Assembly: GCF_002025705.1 (NCBI RefSeq)
Contig: NZ_CP018846.1
Span: 1 to 64,000, forward strand
DNA from: Pseudomonas putida
Lineage (GTDB): Bacteria > Pseudomonadota > Gammaproteobacteria > Pseudomonadales > Pseudomonadaceae
DNA length: 64,000 nt
Direction: 5' to 3'
In this document: positions 26,653 through 36,201 of the stretch, piece after piece
How the letters are laid out: the number at the start of each line of letters is the position of its first letter
Numbering within the stretch: the first letter of the stretch is position 1
Notes under the pieces: model-generated
The model's database searches: none
Told to the model about the DNA's origin: nothing
The model's input: the letters and a program-made list of their open reading frames with translations, nothing else
Position numbers and translations under genes: made by a program

Positions 26653-26879
26653 GGCTGTTGTCCCTTTATCGCTAAGAGAGTGCTGCTGTGATTTACGACC
26701 GATTCTGTGACGACGGCGACATGCCCGCAACAACAGAATGGCGGCATGGCTGCTTTGGCTAAGAACAGGTCGTTCCCGGCTAAATCGACCTGGCAGGAAG
26801 TGCGCACACTCAAGCCATCTACCGCAATGGAGGGTTTGGTCACCCTCGTTCATGCACAGTGGATGTTGCTCGCTCTTGA

Positions 26880-26914
26880 CCCCGGATGCTCACGGCTTTC
26901 CGGGGTTATTTTTT
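26880..26914 (+). terminator. Rightward intrinsic terminator without a known gene upstream
   Basis: CCCCGGA...TCCGGGG forms a 7-bp stem, followed by TTATTTTTT on the plus strand only. Both flanking genes point left, so this terminator has no annotated gene to serve. Confidence 0.7.
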
Positions 26915-26920
26915 GCCCGA

Positions 26921-27391
26921 TCAGCCAGGTAGTTTCAGGACGCGGCCGATGAACTGCGCAGCCGGCAGGTCGCGCTGGCTATCTTCCAGGCTTTGCAGCA
27001 AGGCAACGCTTCGCTCCCCGAACGGTGCCGACTTTGGCCCTGCCAGGTCCACATGCAACAGCATCTGCTCACTGGCGGCCAGCACCTCGTCGAACCCGGC
27101 CCGGTGCAGGCTGTGATAGACGTGCAGGCGCTTGCGGTCGAAGCCGATGATCTGCGTCTGCACCCACACCTCGGTGCCCAGCTTCACCTCGTGCAGGTAG
27201 TTGATGTGCGCCTCCAGGGTGAACAACGAGTTGCCGCTCTGCCCCCGGCTGTCGGCATCCAGGCCGATGCGCTCCATCAGGGCATCGGTGGCATAGCTGA
27301 AGATCAGCAGATAGAAGGCATCGCGCAGATGCCCGTTGTAGTCGACCCAGTCCTCCTGGACTGGGGTGCGGTAAGTGATGAGTGCGGGCAT
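26921..27391 (-). CDS. cdhB: Betainyl-CoA thioesterase, hotdog fold
   Basis: A 156-residue hotdog-fold thioesterase. The active-site helix region is VDYNGHLRDAFYLLIFSYAT (acyl-CoA thioesterase type, with Asp in YNGHLRDAFY). The long strand is NSLFTLEAHINYLHEVKLGT and a third is IGFDRKRLHVYHSLHRAGF. In P. aeruginosa carnitine catabolism CdhB splits betainyl-CoA to glycine betaine and CoA, the third step after CdhA and CdhC. It starts 10 bases after the cdhA stop in the leftward operon caiX-cdhC-cdhA-cdhB. ATG 27391 is preferred to the TTG one codon before. Confidence 0.9.
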   Translation of the reverse strand: MPALITYRTPVQEDWVDYNGHLRDAFYLLIFSYATDALMERIGLDADSRGQSGNSLFTLEAHINYLHEVKLGTEVWVQTQIIGFDRKRLHVYHSLHRAGFDEVLAASEQMLLHVDLAGPKSAPFGERSVALLQSLEDSQRDLPAAQFIGRVLKLPG

Positions 27392-27401
27392 CAAGGTTTC
27401 C

Positions 27402-28367
27402 TCAATCGCTGAACGACATGCCGTGCGTTTCTTTGCTGGCCTTCACGGCTTCAAGTACCGCCAGCAGGGTGTCATCACGATAGCGCTCCAGCGCAGCGAT
27501 GCTACGTTCGCCGAGTTGTTCCGAAGTGCCGTCCACCACATCGTCGATCAGTTTGTCGGTCAGCTCCGGTGCCGGCAGGTAGGTCCAGGGCAGTTTCAGG
27601 GCCGGACCGAACTGCGACATGAAGTGGCGCATGCCAGCATCGCCACCGGCCAAGGTGTAGGTGAGGAACGTGCCCATGAACGACCAGCGCAGGCCGGCGC
27701 CAAAGCGGATGGCGTCGTCGATTTCGCCGGTTGTCGCCACGCCGTCGTTGACCAGGTGCAGTGCTTCGCGCCACAAGGCTTCGAGCAGGCGGTCGGCGAT
27801 GAAACCTGGGACTTCCTTGCGCACGTGCAGCGGGCGCATGCCAAGCGCTGTGTAGATGGTTTTGGCCGCCTCGATGGCTTCTGGCGCGGTTCGGTTACCG
27901 CCGACGATCTCGACCAGAGGCAGCAGGTACACCGGGTTGAACGGGTGGCCGACCACGCAGCGCTCGGGGTGAGTAGACGACTCGTAGAATTCGCTTGGCA
28001 GCAGGCCTGAAGTGCTGGAACCGATGATGGCCTGGGGCTTGGCGGCAGCGCTGATTTTTGCGTGCAGGTCAAGCTTGAGGTCCAGGCGCTCGGGTGCGCT
28101 TTCCTGGATGAAGTCGGCGTCGCGTACGCATTCTTCTATGGTGCTGACGAACTTCAATCGGTCTTGCGCCGCACCCGGTGCCAGGCCTTGTTTTTCGAGC
28201 GCCGGCCAGGCGTTGGCGATGCGTTTGCGCAGGGCTTGCTCAGCGCCGGGCGCCGGGTCCCAGGCGACTACGTCCAGGCCGTGGGCCAGGGCGCGGGCGA
28301 CCCAACCGCTGCCGATTACGCCGCTACCCAGGGCGGCGAAGGTCTTGATTTCGGTGATGAAAGGCAT
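27402..28367 (-). CDS. cdhA: L-carnitine dehydrogenase
   Basis: A 321-residue member of the 3-hydroxyacyl-CoA dehydrogenase fold that oxidises L-carnitine to 3-dehydrocarnitine with NAD. The Rossmann motif is [20 protein letters not shown], with the acidic end VVAWDPAP, and the catalytic His region is [20 protein letters not shown]. The mid-domain Asn/Glu segment is [20 protein letters not shown]. Second-to-last gene of the leftward carnitine operon. REP pair lies between it and cdhC. Neighbourhood strongly favours carnitine over 3-hydroxybutyryl-CoA as substrate. Confidence 0.92.
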   Translation of the reverse strand: MPFITEIKTFAALGSGVIGSGWVARALAHGLDVVAWDPAPGAEQALRKRIANAWPALEKQGLAPGAAQDRLKFVSTIEECVRDADFIQESAPERLDLKLDLHAKISAAAKPQAIIGSSTSGLLPSEFYESSTHPERCVVGHPFNPVYLLPLVEIVGGNRTAPEAIEAAKTIYTALGMRPLHVRKEVPGFIADRLLEALWREALHLVNDGVATTGEIDDAIRFGAGLRWSFMGTFLTYTLAGGDAGMRHFMSQFGPALKLPWTYLPAPELTDKLIDDVVDGTSEQLGERSIAALERYRDDTLLAVLEAVKASKETHGMSFSD

Positions 28368-28411
28368 GGCGAATCCTCAGGGCAAACAGAGACAGTTGGG
28401 TTGACGCCAAT

Positions 28412-28500
28412 CTTGTGGGAGCGGGCTTGCCCGCGAACACCGGCGCAGCCGGTGCCATCCACCGCGCTGCCTGCTTCGCGGGCAAGCCCGCTCCCACAGG
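28412..28500. repeat. REP pair inside the carnitine operon
   Basis: Inverted pair of the GCGGGCTTGCCCGC class between cdhC and cdhA. It lies within the probable operon and could set unequal expression of the genes on either side. Confidence 0.88.
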
Positions 28501-28531
28501 CTTTATGGCGCACTTGCGATCGTTGAAGGGA

Positions 28532-29416
28532 TCAGCGGCGCTTGAGATTCATTTTTTCCCGGCCCTCAGCCGGGGTCAGTACACGGGCGCCGAGGCGGGA
28601 GATGATCTCCACCGCGCGTTCGACCAACTGGCCGTTGCTGGCCAGCACGCCACGGTCCAGGTACAAGTTGTCTTCCAGGCCGACCCGCACGTTGCCGCCG
28701 AGCAACACGGCTTGCGCTGCCATTGGCATCTGCATGCGGCCGATGCCGAAGCCGGCCCAGGTGACGTTGGCCGGCAGGTTGTCGACCATGGCCTTCATGG
28801 TGGTGGTGTCAGCCGGCGCGCCCCATGGGATGCCCAGGCAAAGCTGGAACAGCGGGTCTTCGAGCAGGCCTTCTTTCATCATCTGCTTGGCGAACCACAG
28901 GTGGCCGGTGTCGAAGATTTCCAGCTCTGCCTTCACGCCCAGCTCGGTGATGCGCTTGGCGCCGGCACGCAGTTGTGCGGGGGTGGAGACATAGATGGCG
29001 TTGCCGTCACCGAAGTTGAGGGTGCCGCAGTCCAGGGTGCAGATCTCCGGCAGCAGCGCCTCGACATGGGCCAGGCGCTCCAGCGGGCCGATCAGGTCGG
29101 TGCCGGGGCCGAATTCCATCGGCGATTCGCCAGGGCCGATTTCCAGGTCGCCGCCCATGCCGGCGGTGAGGTTGACGATGATGTCTACGTCAGCTTCGCG
29201 GATACGCTCCATGACCTCACGGTAAAGGTTCACGTCGCGGCTGAAGCGGCCGGTTTGCGGGTCGCGGACGTGGCAGTGGACCACGGTGGCGCCGGCTTTG
29301 GCGGCTTCGACGGCGGACTCGGCGATCTGTTTCGGGGTGACCGGGACCAGGTGGCTCTTGGCGACCGTGTCGCCGGCGCCGGTGAGGGCGCAGGTGATGA
29401 TGACGTCGTGGTTCAT
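28532..29416 (-). CDS. cdhC: 3-dehydrocarnitine:acetyl-CoA trimethylamine transferase (BKACE)
   Basis: A 294-residue beta-keto acid cleavage enzyme (former DUF849). The N-terminal part [20 protein letters not shown] and [20 protein letters not shown] is standard; the Zn-binding His residues lie in [20 protein letters not shown], and the catalytic region includes [17 protein letters not shown]. It combines 3-dehydrocarnitine with acetyl-CoA to give acetoacetate and betainyl-CoA. It follows caiX across a REP pair in the leftward operon. The start ATG 29416 gives a standard length. Confidence 0.92.
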   Translation of the reverse strand: MNHDVIITCALTGAGDTVAKSHLVPVTPKQIAESAVEAAKAGATVVHCHVRDPQTGRFSRDVNLYREVMERIREADVDIIVNLTAGMGGDLEIGPGESPMEFGPGTDLIGPLERLAHVEALLPEICTLDCGTLNFGDGNAIYVSTPAQLRAGAKRITELGVKAELEIFDTGHLWFAKQMMKEGLLEDPLFQLCLGIPWGAPADTTTMKAMVDNLPANVTWAGFGIGRMQMPMAAQAVLLGGNVRVGLEDNLYLDRGVLASNGQLVERAVEIISRLGARVLTPAEGREKMNLKRR

Positions 29417-29440
29417 GGCTGTTCCTTGTATGTCGGTTCT

Positions 29441-29533
29441 GGCCTTTTCGCGGGTAAACCCGCTCCCACAGGGGACCGTTATGGCCCTGACATGCGCTGT
29501 ACCTGTGGGAGCGGGTTTACCCGCGAAGAGGCC
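29441..29533. repeat. REP pair between caiX and cdhC
   Basis: Inverted pair of the GCGGGTAAACCCGC class, inside the carnitine operon; a likely mRNA processing or attenuation point that favours caiX. Confidence 0.9.
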
Positions 29534-29536
29534 GGA

Positions 29537-30481
29537 TCAGTTGGCGGTGAGCTTGAGGTTGTCCGCAGCGGGCTTGCCGTCGACGGTCGTCACACCCTCA
29601 AGCCAGCGGGCCTTGTCCTCGGGGTGGTCCTTGAGCCACTGGCGGGCCGACTCCAGCGCGTCCTTGTGGTCGAGCAACGGCTGCATCATGCGGCTCTCGT
29701 CCTCGGCGCTGAAGTTCAGGTTGGCCAGCAGGCGGTGGGCGTTGGGGCAGCGTTCGGCGTAGTCCGGGGCGGTTACCGTCCATACCGTGGCGCGGCCTTC
29801 GTCCGGGCCCAGGGCGTCCTGACTGTCTCCCAGGTAGGCCATGTCGATGTTCACGTTCATCGGGTGCGGCGCCCAGCCGAAGAACACCACCGCTTCCTTG
29901 CGCCGTACGGCGCGGTCGACGGCGGCGAGCATGCCGGCTTCGCTGGACTCGACGAGCTGGAACTTGCCCAGGTCGAACTGGTTCTTGGTGATCATTGCCT
30001 TGATCTGGGTGTTGGCACCGGAGCCGGGCTCGATGCCGTAGATCTTGCCGCCCAGCTCCTTCTCGAACTTGTGGATGTCAGCAAAGGTCTTCAGACCCTT
30101 GTCATACAGGTACTTCGGCACGGCGAGGGTGGCGCGGGCGTCTTCCAGGCTGGGTTTTTCGAGGACCTTGACCTGGTTGGCGTCGATGAACGGGGTGATG
30201 GTCTGGGTCATGATCGGGTTCCAGTAACCCAGGAACATGTCCAGGCGCTTGTCGCGGATGCCGGCGAAGATGATCTGCTGCGAGGCGCTGGTCTGCTTGG
30301 TCTGGTAACCCAGGCCGTCGAGCAGCACCTGGGCCATGGCGCTGGTGGCGATGACGTCGGTCCAGTTGACCACGCCCAGGCGCACGTTCTTGCAGGCCGC
30401 GGGCTCGGCGGCGAAAAGCGGGGTTGCAACGATGCTGCTCAGGGCAAGGGACAACAGGCTGCGGCGGATCAAGCTGTGCAT
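29537..30481 (-). CDS. caiX: Carnitine-binding periplasmic protein CaiX
   Basis: A 314-residue OpuAC-family binding protein with a signal peptide (LIRRSLLSLALSSIVATPLF then AAEPAAC). Ligand-cage segments are VRLGVVNWTDVIATS, RLDMFLGYWNPIMTQTITPF and AVVFFGWAPHPMN. It resembles CbcX closely in layout. In P. aeruginosa CaiX feeds carnitine into the CbcWV core, and no separate permease is present here. GGAGAG lies before ATG 30481. It heads the leftward carnitine operon; a perfect inverted repeat 74-101 bases upstream is a candidate CdhR site. Confidence 0.93.
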   Translation of the reverse strand: MHSLIRRSLLSLALSSIVATPLFAAEPAACKNVRLGVVNWTDVIATSAMAQVLLDGLGYQTKQTSASQQIIFAGIRDKRLDMFLGYWNPIMTQTITPFIDANQVKVLEKPSLEDARATLAVPKYLYDKGLKTFADIHKFEKELGGKIYGIEPGSGANTQIKAMITKNQFDLGKFQLVESSEAGMLAAVDRAVRRKEAVVFFGWAPHPMNVNIDMAYLGDSQDALGPDEGRATVWTVTAPDYAERCPNAHRLLANLNFSAEDESRMMQPLLDHKDALESARQWLKDHPEDKARWLEGVTTVDGKPAADNLKLTAN

Positions 30482-30554
30482 GGTGGCTCTCCATCGGCAG
30501 TGCATATTGTTATTGAGGGCGGCCTCTGCGGGCCGTGTGAATACGCTACGCTGG

Positions 30555-30582
30555 CGCCAGGGTGGAAATTCGCACCCTGGCG
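30555..30582. promoter_or_regulatory. Candidate CdhR operator
   Basis: CGCCAGGGTG and its exact complement CACCCTGGCG are separated by eight bases, in the gap between divergent caiX and cdhR. It lies about 75-100 bases upstream of caiX and 47 upstream of cdhR, so one site could control both. Confidence 0.6.
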
Positions 30583-30628
30583 ACCAAGATTTGCACGGAG
30601 GCGACCACCTTCTGTCGTGGAGCATGCA

Positions 30629-31573
30629 ATGCCGCAACTGATTCATTTCCTGTTGTTGCCGGGGTTCTCGGCGATGGGCTTCATCAGTGCCCTGGAACCA
30701 CTGCGCGTGGCCAACCGGTTCAAGGGGCCGTCGTATCGCTGGCGCGTGCTCAGCCTGGACGGCGGCGCGGTGCAGGCCAGCAACGGCATGTCGGTGAATG
30801 CCGATGGCGCGCTGGGGGAGGGCGAAGCGGGAGGCGTGCTGTTGATCGTCGCCGGCTTCGAGCCGCTGGCCTGTTATGGCCCACGGCTGCAGCAGGCACT
30901 GCGCCGGCTCGACCATGAAGGGGTGATTCTGGGCGGCATCGATACCGGCCCGGTGGTGCTGGCTGAAGCTGGCTTGCTCGATGGATACCGCGCAACCTTG
31001 CACTGGGAAGCGCTGGAGGCCTTCAAGGAGCGCTACCCACGCTTGCAGGTGACCCAGGAGCTGTTCGAAATCGACCGAAGGCGTATCACTTGCGCGGGTG
31101 GCACCGCGTCGATCGACCTGATGCTCGACCTTATCGGCCAGGCCCATGGCAGTGAGCTGGCGGTGCAGGTGTCCGAGCAGTTCGTGCTCGGGCGCATCCG
31201 CCCGCGCCAGGACCACCAGCGCATGCAGATTGCCAGCCGGTACGGCATCAGCAACAAGAAGCTGGTGAAGGTAATTGGCGAAATGGAGCGCAACATCGAA
31301 CAGCCGCTCAATACCCAGGTACTGGCCGATGCGGTGCAGGTAACCCGGCGTCAGCTGGAGCGCCTGTTCCGCTTGCATCTGGACGACACGCCGAGTGGCT
31401 TCTATTTGCGCCTGCGGCTGGACAAGGCGCGACAGTTGTTGCGCCAGACCGACATGAGCGTGCTTGAGGTGGCGGTGGCGTGCGGGTTCGATTCGGCTTC
31501 GTACTTTACCCGCTGCTACCGGGCGCGGTTCGAGCGGTGCCCGCGAGAGGACCGGTTGGTCAGAGCTGTATGA
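30629..31573 (+). CDS. cdhR: Carnitine-responsive GATase1/AraC regulator CdhR
   Basis: A 314-residue regulator with the same two-domain plan as GbdR. The GATase1-like domain spans LIHFLLLPGFSAMGFISALE to about residue 190; the AraC domain has LADAVQVTRRQLERLFRLHL and SVLEVAVACGFDSASYFTRC. It activates the carnitine genes in P. aeruginosa when carnitine is present. ATG 30629 has GGAG six bases upstream. It is divergent from caiX, with a perfect palindrome between them. The last residues after RFERCPREDR are short, so it lacks the long tail of GbdR. Confidence 0.93.
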   Translation: MPQLIHFLLLPGFSAMGFISALEPLRVANRFKGPSYRWRVLSLDGGAVQASNGMSVNADGALGEGEAGGVLLIVAGFEPLACYGPRLQQALRRLDHEGVILGGIDTGPVVLAEAGLLDGYRATLHWEALEAFKERYPRLQVTQELFEIDRRRITCAGGTASIDLMLDLIGQAHGSELAVQVSEQFVLGRIRPRQDHQRMQIASRYGISNKKLVKVIGEMERNIEQPLNTQVLADAVQVTRRQLERLFRLHLDDTPSGFYLRLRLDKARQLLRQTDMSVLEVAVACGFDSASYFTRCYRARFERCPREDRLVRAV

Positions 31574-31580
31574 CTGCCTT

Positions 31581-31612
31581 TGTAGGAGCGCCCCGGCAAG
31601 GCCGCTCCTACA
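31581..31612. repeat. Short REP-derived inverted repeat
   Basis: TGTAGGAGCG...CGCTCCTACA without the internal palindromes of the other REPs. It separates convergent cdhR and the next gene and may end both transcripts. Confidence 0.75.
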
Positions 31613-31635
31613 GGTCATAGCGCCAGGAGGCAGGC

Positions 31636-32037
31636 TTACTGCTGGCCGATAGACTGCAGGTACTCCGAGCGGTCATCGCTGCGCTGCGCCACGCAGGTAT
31701 CCCAGGCCGCCTGGAACGCCTTGCTGCCGGGTTTCTCGGCATAGGTCTCGACCTTGCAGTCGGCATCGCGCAGCTGCGTCCACAGTTTTTCAGCGGCGTC
31801 CATGCGCCCTACCAAGGCAGTAGCCTTGTCGCCTTCATCGGCATACTGGTCGCGAATGCGCTGGATCAGGTCGTCATACGCCGACTTCAATTCGCGCTCG
31901 GCGGTCTGCTTGTTGAACGCCGCGCAAGCGAAAGTCTGCTGGTCGCTCTCGACGTTGTCGCACGGGGTGCTTTCTTCCTCGCCGGCCTGTGCGCCCGACA
32001 CCACAGCCAGCAGTACCAGCCATGCCATTGATTTCAT
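31636..32037 (-). CDS. LprI/DUF1311-like periplasmic protein
   Basis: A 133-residue exported protein. A signal peptide (KSMAWLVLLAVVSGAQA, then GEEES) is followed by the LprI N-terminal (DUF1311) pattern: a Cys-containing start TPCDNVESDQQTFACAAFNK, then QTAERELKSAYDDLIQRIRD and LWTQLRDADCKVETYAE. The four Cys should form two disulfides. Relatives include lysozyme-inhibitor-like proteins, but function here is unknown. GAGGAGA lies before ATG 32037, which is the start that keeps the signal peptide. It is convergent with cdhR and divergent from the dipeptidase gene. Confidence 0.85.
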   Translation of the reverse strand: MKSMAWLVLLAVVSGAQAGEEESTPCDNVESDQQTFACAAFNKQTAERELKSAYDDLIQRIRDQYADEGDKATALVGRMDAAEKLWTQLRDADCKVETYAEKPGSKAFQAAWDTCVAQRSDDRSEYLQSIGQQ

Positions 32038-32322
32038 CCGTTTTCTCCTCAACAAGGCTGACGAATCGGCTGGATTCTCGCTCAGCCGCAAAGAAGACGA
32101 TAGCTCCCTGACAAAATGTTCACGAAATGGCGGCAAATGTCGTTATCGAGACTGTCTCTCATCGCCACACCCCATGCCAGACGGCGTGATGTCGCGCATT
32201 GACGCTTTCGGCAAACCCCCTGTCGTTTTTGCATCGGGGCGTCGCAGGGCACAGGCATATGCTGGCCCCAAAGCGCCGGCAGAAGATTCGGCGCGGCCCA
32301 AATCAACAAAGGGGACAGCCTG

Positions 32323-33300
<978 letters not shown>

Positions 33301-33376
33301 GCCGCTCTCCAAGCCTGATAGCCCCTGCCAGCAACGCCGGGGCACCCACATAAAAATTTTATGGAGTTGAGTTTCC

Positions 33377-33907
33377 ATGGCCAAGATCGCCCCGCAATTG
33401 CCAATCGAAGTCGACAGCGAGACCGGTGTCTGGACCAGCGACGCCCTGCCGATGCTGTATGTGCCGCGCCATTTCTTCGTCAACAACCACATCGGCATCG
33501 AGGAAGTACTGGGCGCCGACGCCTATGCCGAGATCCTCTACAAGGCCGGCTACAAATCCGCCTGGCACTGGTGCGAGAAGGAAGCCGAGTGCCATGGCCT
33601 GGAAGGCGTGGCGGTGTTTGAGCACTACATGAAGCGCCTGAGCCAGCGTGGCTGGGGCCTGTTCGAGATCCAGGACATCGACCTGGATAAAGGCACCTGC
33701 AGCGTCAAGCTCAAGCACTCCGCGTTCGTGTACGTCTATGGCAAGTGCGGGCGCAAGGTCGACTACATGTTCACCGGCTGGTTCGCCGGCGCCATGGACC
33801 AGATTCTCGCTGCCCGCGGCAGCAAGATCCGCACCGTGGCCGAGCAGGTCTATGGCGGGTCGGAAGAGGGCCACGAAGATGGCCTGTTCGTCACAAAGCC
33901 GTTGTAA
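33377..33907 (+). CDS. DUF5943 (4-vinyl reductase-like) protein
   Basis: A 176-residue protein with the start EVDSETGVWTSDALPMLYVP and a Cys/His-containing C-terminal half (AWHWCEKEAECHGLEG; VYVYGKCGRKVDYMFTGWFA). The fold resembles the V4R small-ligand-binding domain; I recall the family as DUF5943, always next to dgcA. It lies 76 bases after the dipeptidase and 15 before dgcA. It may be an accessory or sensor protein for dimethylglycine demethylation. The exact function is unknown. GGAG is suitably placed before ATG 33377. Confidence 0.82.
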   Translation: MAKIAPQLPIEVDSETGVWTSDALPMLYVPRHFFVNNHIGIEEVLGADAYAEILYKAGYKSAWHWCEKEAECHGLEGVAVFEHYMKRLSQRGWGLFEIQDIDLDKGTCSVKLKHSAFVYVYGKCGRKVDYMFTGWFAGAMDQILAARGSKIRTVAEQVYGGSEEGHEDGLFVTKPL

Positions 33908-33922
33908 GCCGGAGATAGCGTC

Positions 33923-35983
33923 ATGGCATTCGAAGCAATGTTCCAGCCGATCCAGATCGGCAAACTGACCATCCGCAACCGCGTGCTCAGCACCGCGCAC
34001 GCCGAGGTCTACGCCACTGACGGCGGCATGACTACCGACCGCTACGTGAAGTATTACGAGGAAAAGGCCAAGGGCGGCATCGGCCTGGCGATCTGCGGCG
34101 GCTCGTCCGTTGTTGCCATCGACAGCCCGCAGGAGTGGTGGGCGTCGGTCAACCTGTCGACCGACCGCATCATCCCGCACTTCCAGAACCTCGCTGACGC
34201 CATGCACAAGCACGGCGCCAAGATCATGATCCAGATTACCCACATGGGCCGCCGCTCACGCTGGGACGGCTTCAACTGGCCGACCCTGATGTCGCCGTCG
34301 GGCATCCGTGAACCCGTGCACCGCGCCACCTGCAAGACCATCGAGGTGGAAGAGATCTGGCGCGTGATCGGCAACTACGCGCAGGCTGCACGTCGGGCCA
34401 AAGAAGGCGGCCTGGACGGCGTGGAACTGTCGGCCGTGCACCAGCACATGATCGACCAGTTCTGGAGCCCGCGGGTCAACAAGCGCACCGACGAATGGGG
34501 CGGCACGTTCGAGGGCCGCATGAAGTTCGGCCTGGAAGTGCTCAAGGCCGTGCGTGCCGAAGTTGGCGACGACTTCTGCGTGGGCATGCGTATCTGCGGT
34601 GACGAGTTCCACCCCGATGGCCTCAGCCATGAGGACATGAAGCAGATCGCGGCGTACTACGACGCCACCGGGATGCTCGACTTCATCGGTGTGGTCGGCT
34701 CAGGCTGCGATACCCACAACACCCTGGCCAACGTCATCCCCAACATGAGCTACCCGCCGGAGCCGTTCCTGCACCTGGCGGCCGGCATCAAGGAAGTGGT
34801 CAAGGTCCCGGTGCTGCACGCGCAGAACATCAAGGACCCGAACCAGGCCACGCGTATTCTGGAAGGCGGCTACGTCGACATGGTCGGCATGACCCGTGCG
34901 CACATGGCCGACCCGCACCTGATCGCCAAGATCAAGATGGGCCAGATCGACCAGATCAAGCAATGCGTCGGTGCCAACTACTGCATCGACCGCCAGTACC
35001 AGGGCCTGGATGTGCTGTGCATCCAGAACGCTGCGACCTCCCGTGAATACATGGGCGTGCCACACATCATCGAGAAGACCACCGGCGTCAAGCGCAAGGT
35101 GGTGGTGGTTGGCGCCGGCCCGGCCGGCATGGAAGCGGCTCGCGTGGCGGCCGAACGCGGCCACGACGTGACCCTGTTCGAGAAGAAAGACCAGATCGGC
35201 GGGCAGATCACCATCGCCGCCAAGGCCCCGCAGCGTGACCAGATTGCCGGTATCACCCGCTGGTACCAGCTGGAGCTGGCGCGCCTGAAGGTGGACCTGC
35301 GCCTGGGCACCGCTGCGGACGTGGCCACTATCCAGGACCTGCGCCCTGATGTGATCGTGCTGGCCGTGGGCGGGCATTCGTTCCTGGAGCAGAACGAGCA
35401 CTGGGGCGCCGCCGAAGGCTTGGTGGTCAGCAGCTGGGACGTGCTCGACGGCAAGGTCGCGCCGGGCAAGAACGTGCTGGTGTACGACACCATCTGCGAA
35501 TTCACCGGCATGTCGGTGGCCGACTTCATTGCCGACAAGGGCAGCCAGGTGGAGATCGTCACCGACGACATCAAGCCAGGCGTGGCCATGGGCGGTACCA
35601 CCTTCCCGACCTACTACCGCAGCATGTACCCGAAAGAAGTGATCATGACCGGCGACATGATGCTGGAAAAGGTCTACCGCGAAGGCGACAAGCTGGTGGC
35701 GGTACTGGAGAACGAATACACCGGCGCCAAGGAAGAACGCGTGGTCGACCAGGTGGTGGTGGAAAACGGCGTGCGTCCGGACGAGCAGCTGTATTACGCG
35801 CTGAAGGAAGGTTCGCGCAACAAGGGCCAGATCGACGTGGAGGCGCTGTTCGCCATCAAGCCACAGCCGATCCTCAGCCAGCCGGGCGAGGGCTACCTGC
35901 TTTACCGCATCGGCGACTGCGTGGCCCAGCGCAACGTGCATGCGGCGATCTACGACGCCTTGCGCCTGTGCAAGGACTTCTGA
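33923..35983 (+). CDS. dgcA: Dimethylglycine demethylase subunit DgcA
   Basis: A 686-residue flavoprotein of the trimethylamine dehydrogenase / 2,4-dienoyl-CoA reductase group. The N-terminal 340 residues are an FMN-type barrel (TIRNRVLSTAHAEVYATDGG; MIQITHMGRRSRWDGFNWP). A cluster-binding loop follows, then a dinucleotide-binding domain KVVVVGAGPAGMEAARVAAE. With DgcB and the adjacent EtfAB it turns dimethylglycine into sarcosine. In the cluster loop (QCVGANYCIDRQ ... VLCIQN) only three of the four Cys of the trimethylamine dehydrogenase pattern are present; residue 351 is Ala. It follows the DUF5943 gene by 15 bases. Confidence 0.92.
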   Translation: MAFEAMFQPIQIGKLTIRNRVLSTAHAEVYATDGGMTTDRYVKYYEEKAKGGIGLAICGGSSVVAIDSPQEWWASVNLSTDRIIPHFQNLADAMHKHGAKIMIQITHMGRRSRWDGFNWPTLMSPSGIREPVHRATCKTIEVEEIWRVIGNYAQAARRAKEGGLDGVELSAVHQHMIDQFWSPRVNKRTDEWGGTFEGRMKFGLEVLKAVRAEVGDDFCVGMRICGDEFHPDGLSHEDMKQIAAYYDATGMLDFIGVVGSGCDTHNTLANVIPNMSYPPEPFLHLAAGIKEVVKVPVLHAQNIKDPNQATRILEGGYVDMVGMTRAHMADPHLIAKIKMGQIDQIKQCVGANYCIDRQYQGLDVLCIQNAATSREYMGVPHIIEKTTGVKRKVVVVGAGPAGMEAARVAAERGHDVTLFEKKDQIGGQITIAAKAPQRDQIAGITRWYQLELARLKVDLRLGTAADVATIQDLRPDVIVLAVGGHSFLEQNEHWGAAEGLVVSSWDVLDGKVAPGKNVLVYDTICEFTGMSVADFIADKGSQVEIVTDDIKPGVAMGGTTFPTYYRSMYPKEVIMTGDMMLEKVYREGDKLVAVLENEYTGAKEERVVDQVVVENGVRPDEQLYYALKEGSRNKGQIDVEALFAIKPQPILSQPGEGYLLYRIGDCVAQRNVHAAIYDALRLCKDF

Positions 35984-36025
35984 TCGCACCGGCATGAACA
36001 CCGCCCCCGAGGGCGGGATTGGCCC

Positions 36026-36149
36026 CCCTGTGGGAGCGGCCTTGTGTCGCGAAAGGGCCGCGAAGCGGCCCCAGGATCTGTGCAGCACCGCCGAGCCCCT
36101 GGGGCTGCTGCGCAGCCCTTTCGCGACACAAGGCCGCTCCCACAGGGGT
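36026..36149. repeat. REP pair between dgcA and dgcB
   Basis: Inverted pair of the GTGTCGCGAAAGGG class inside the dgc operon; dgcA and dgcB lie 218 bases apart because of it. Confidence 0.9.
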
Positions 36150-36201
36150 CCGCGCCCCGCTTGAGGGCGGCGCAAGAATCCAGCTGTTGTGGGAGCCTCC
36201 C

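Noticed and set aside
26707-26952. Small plus-strand ORFs upstream of the orphan terminator
   Set aside because: The candidate frames have no ribosome-binding site and no protein-like composition; one runs across the terminator. A non-coding RNA is more likely if anything is transcribed.
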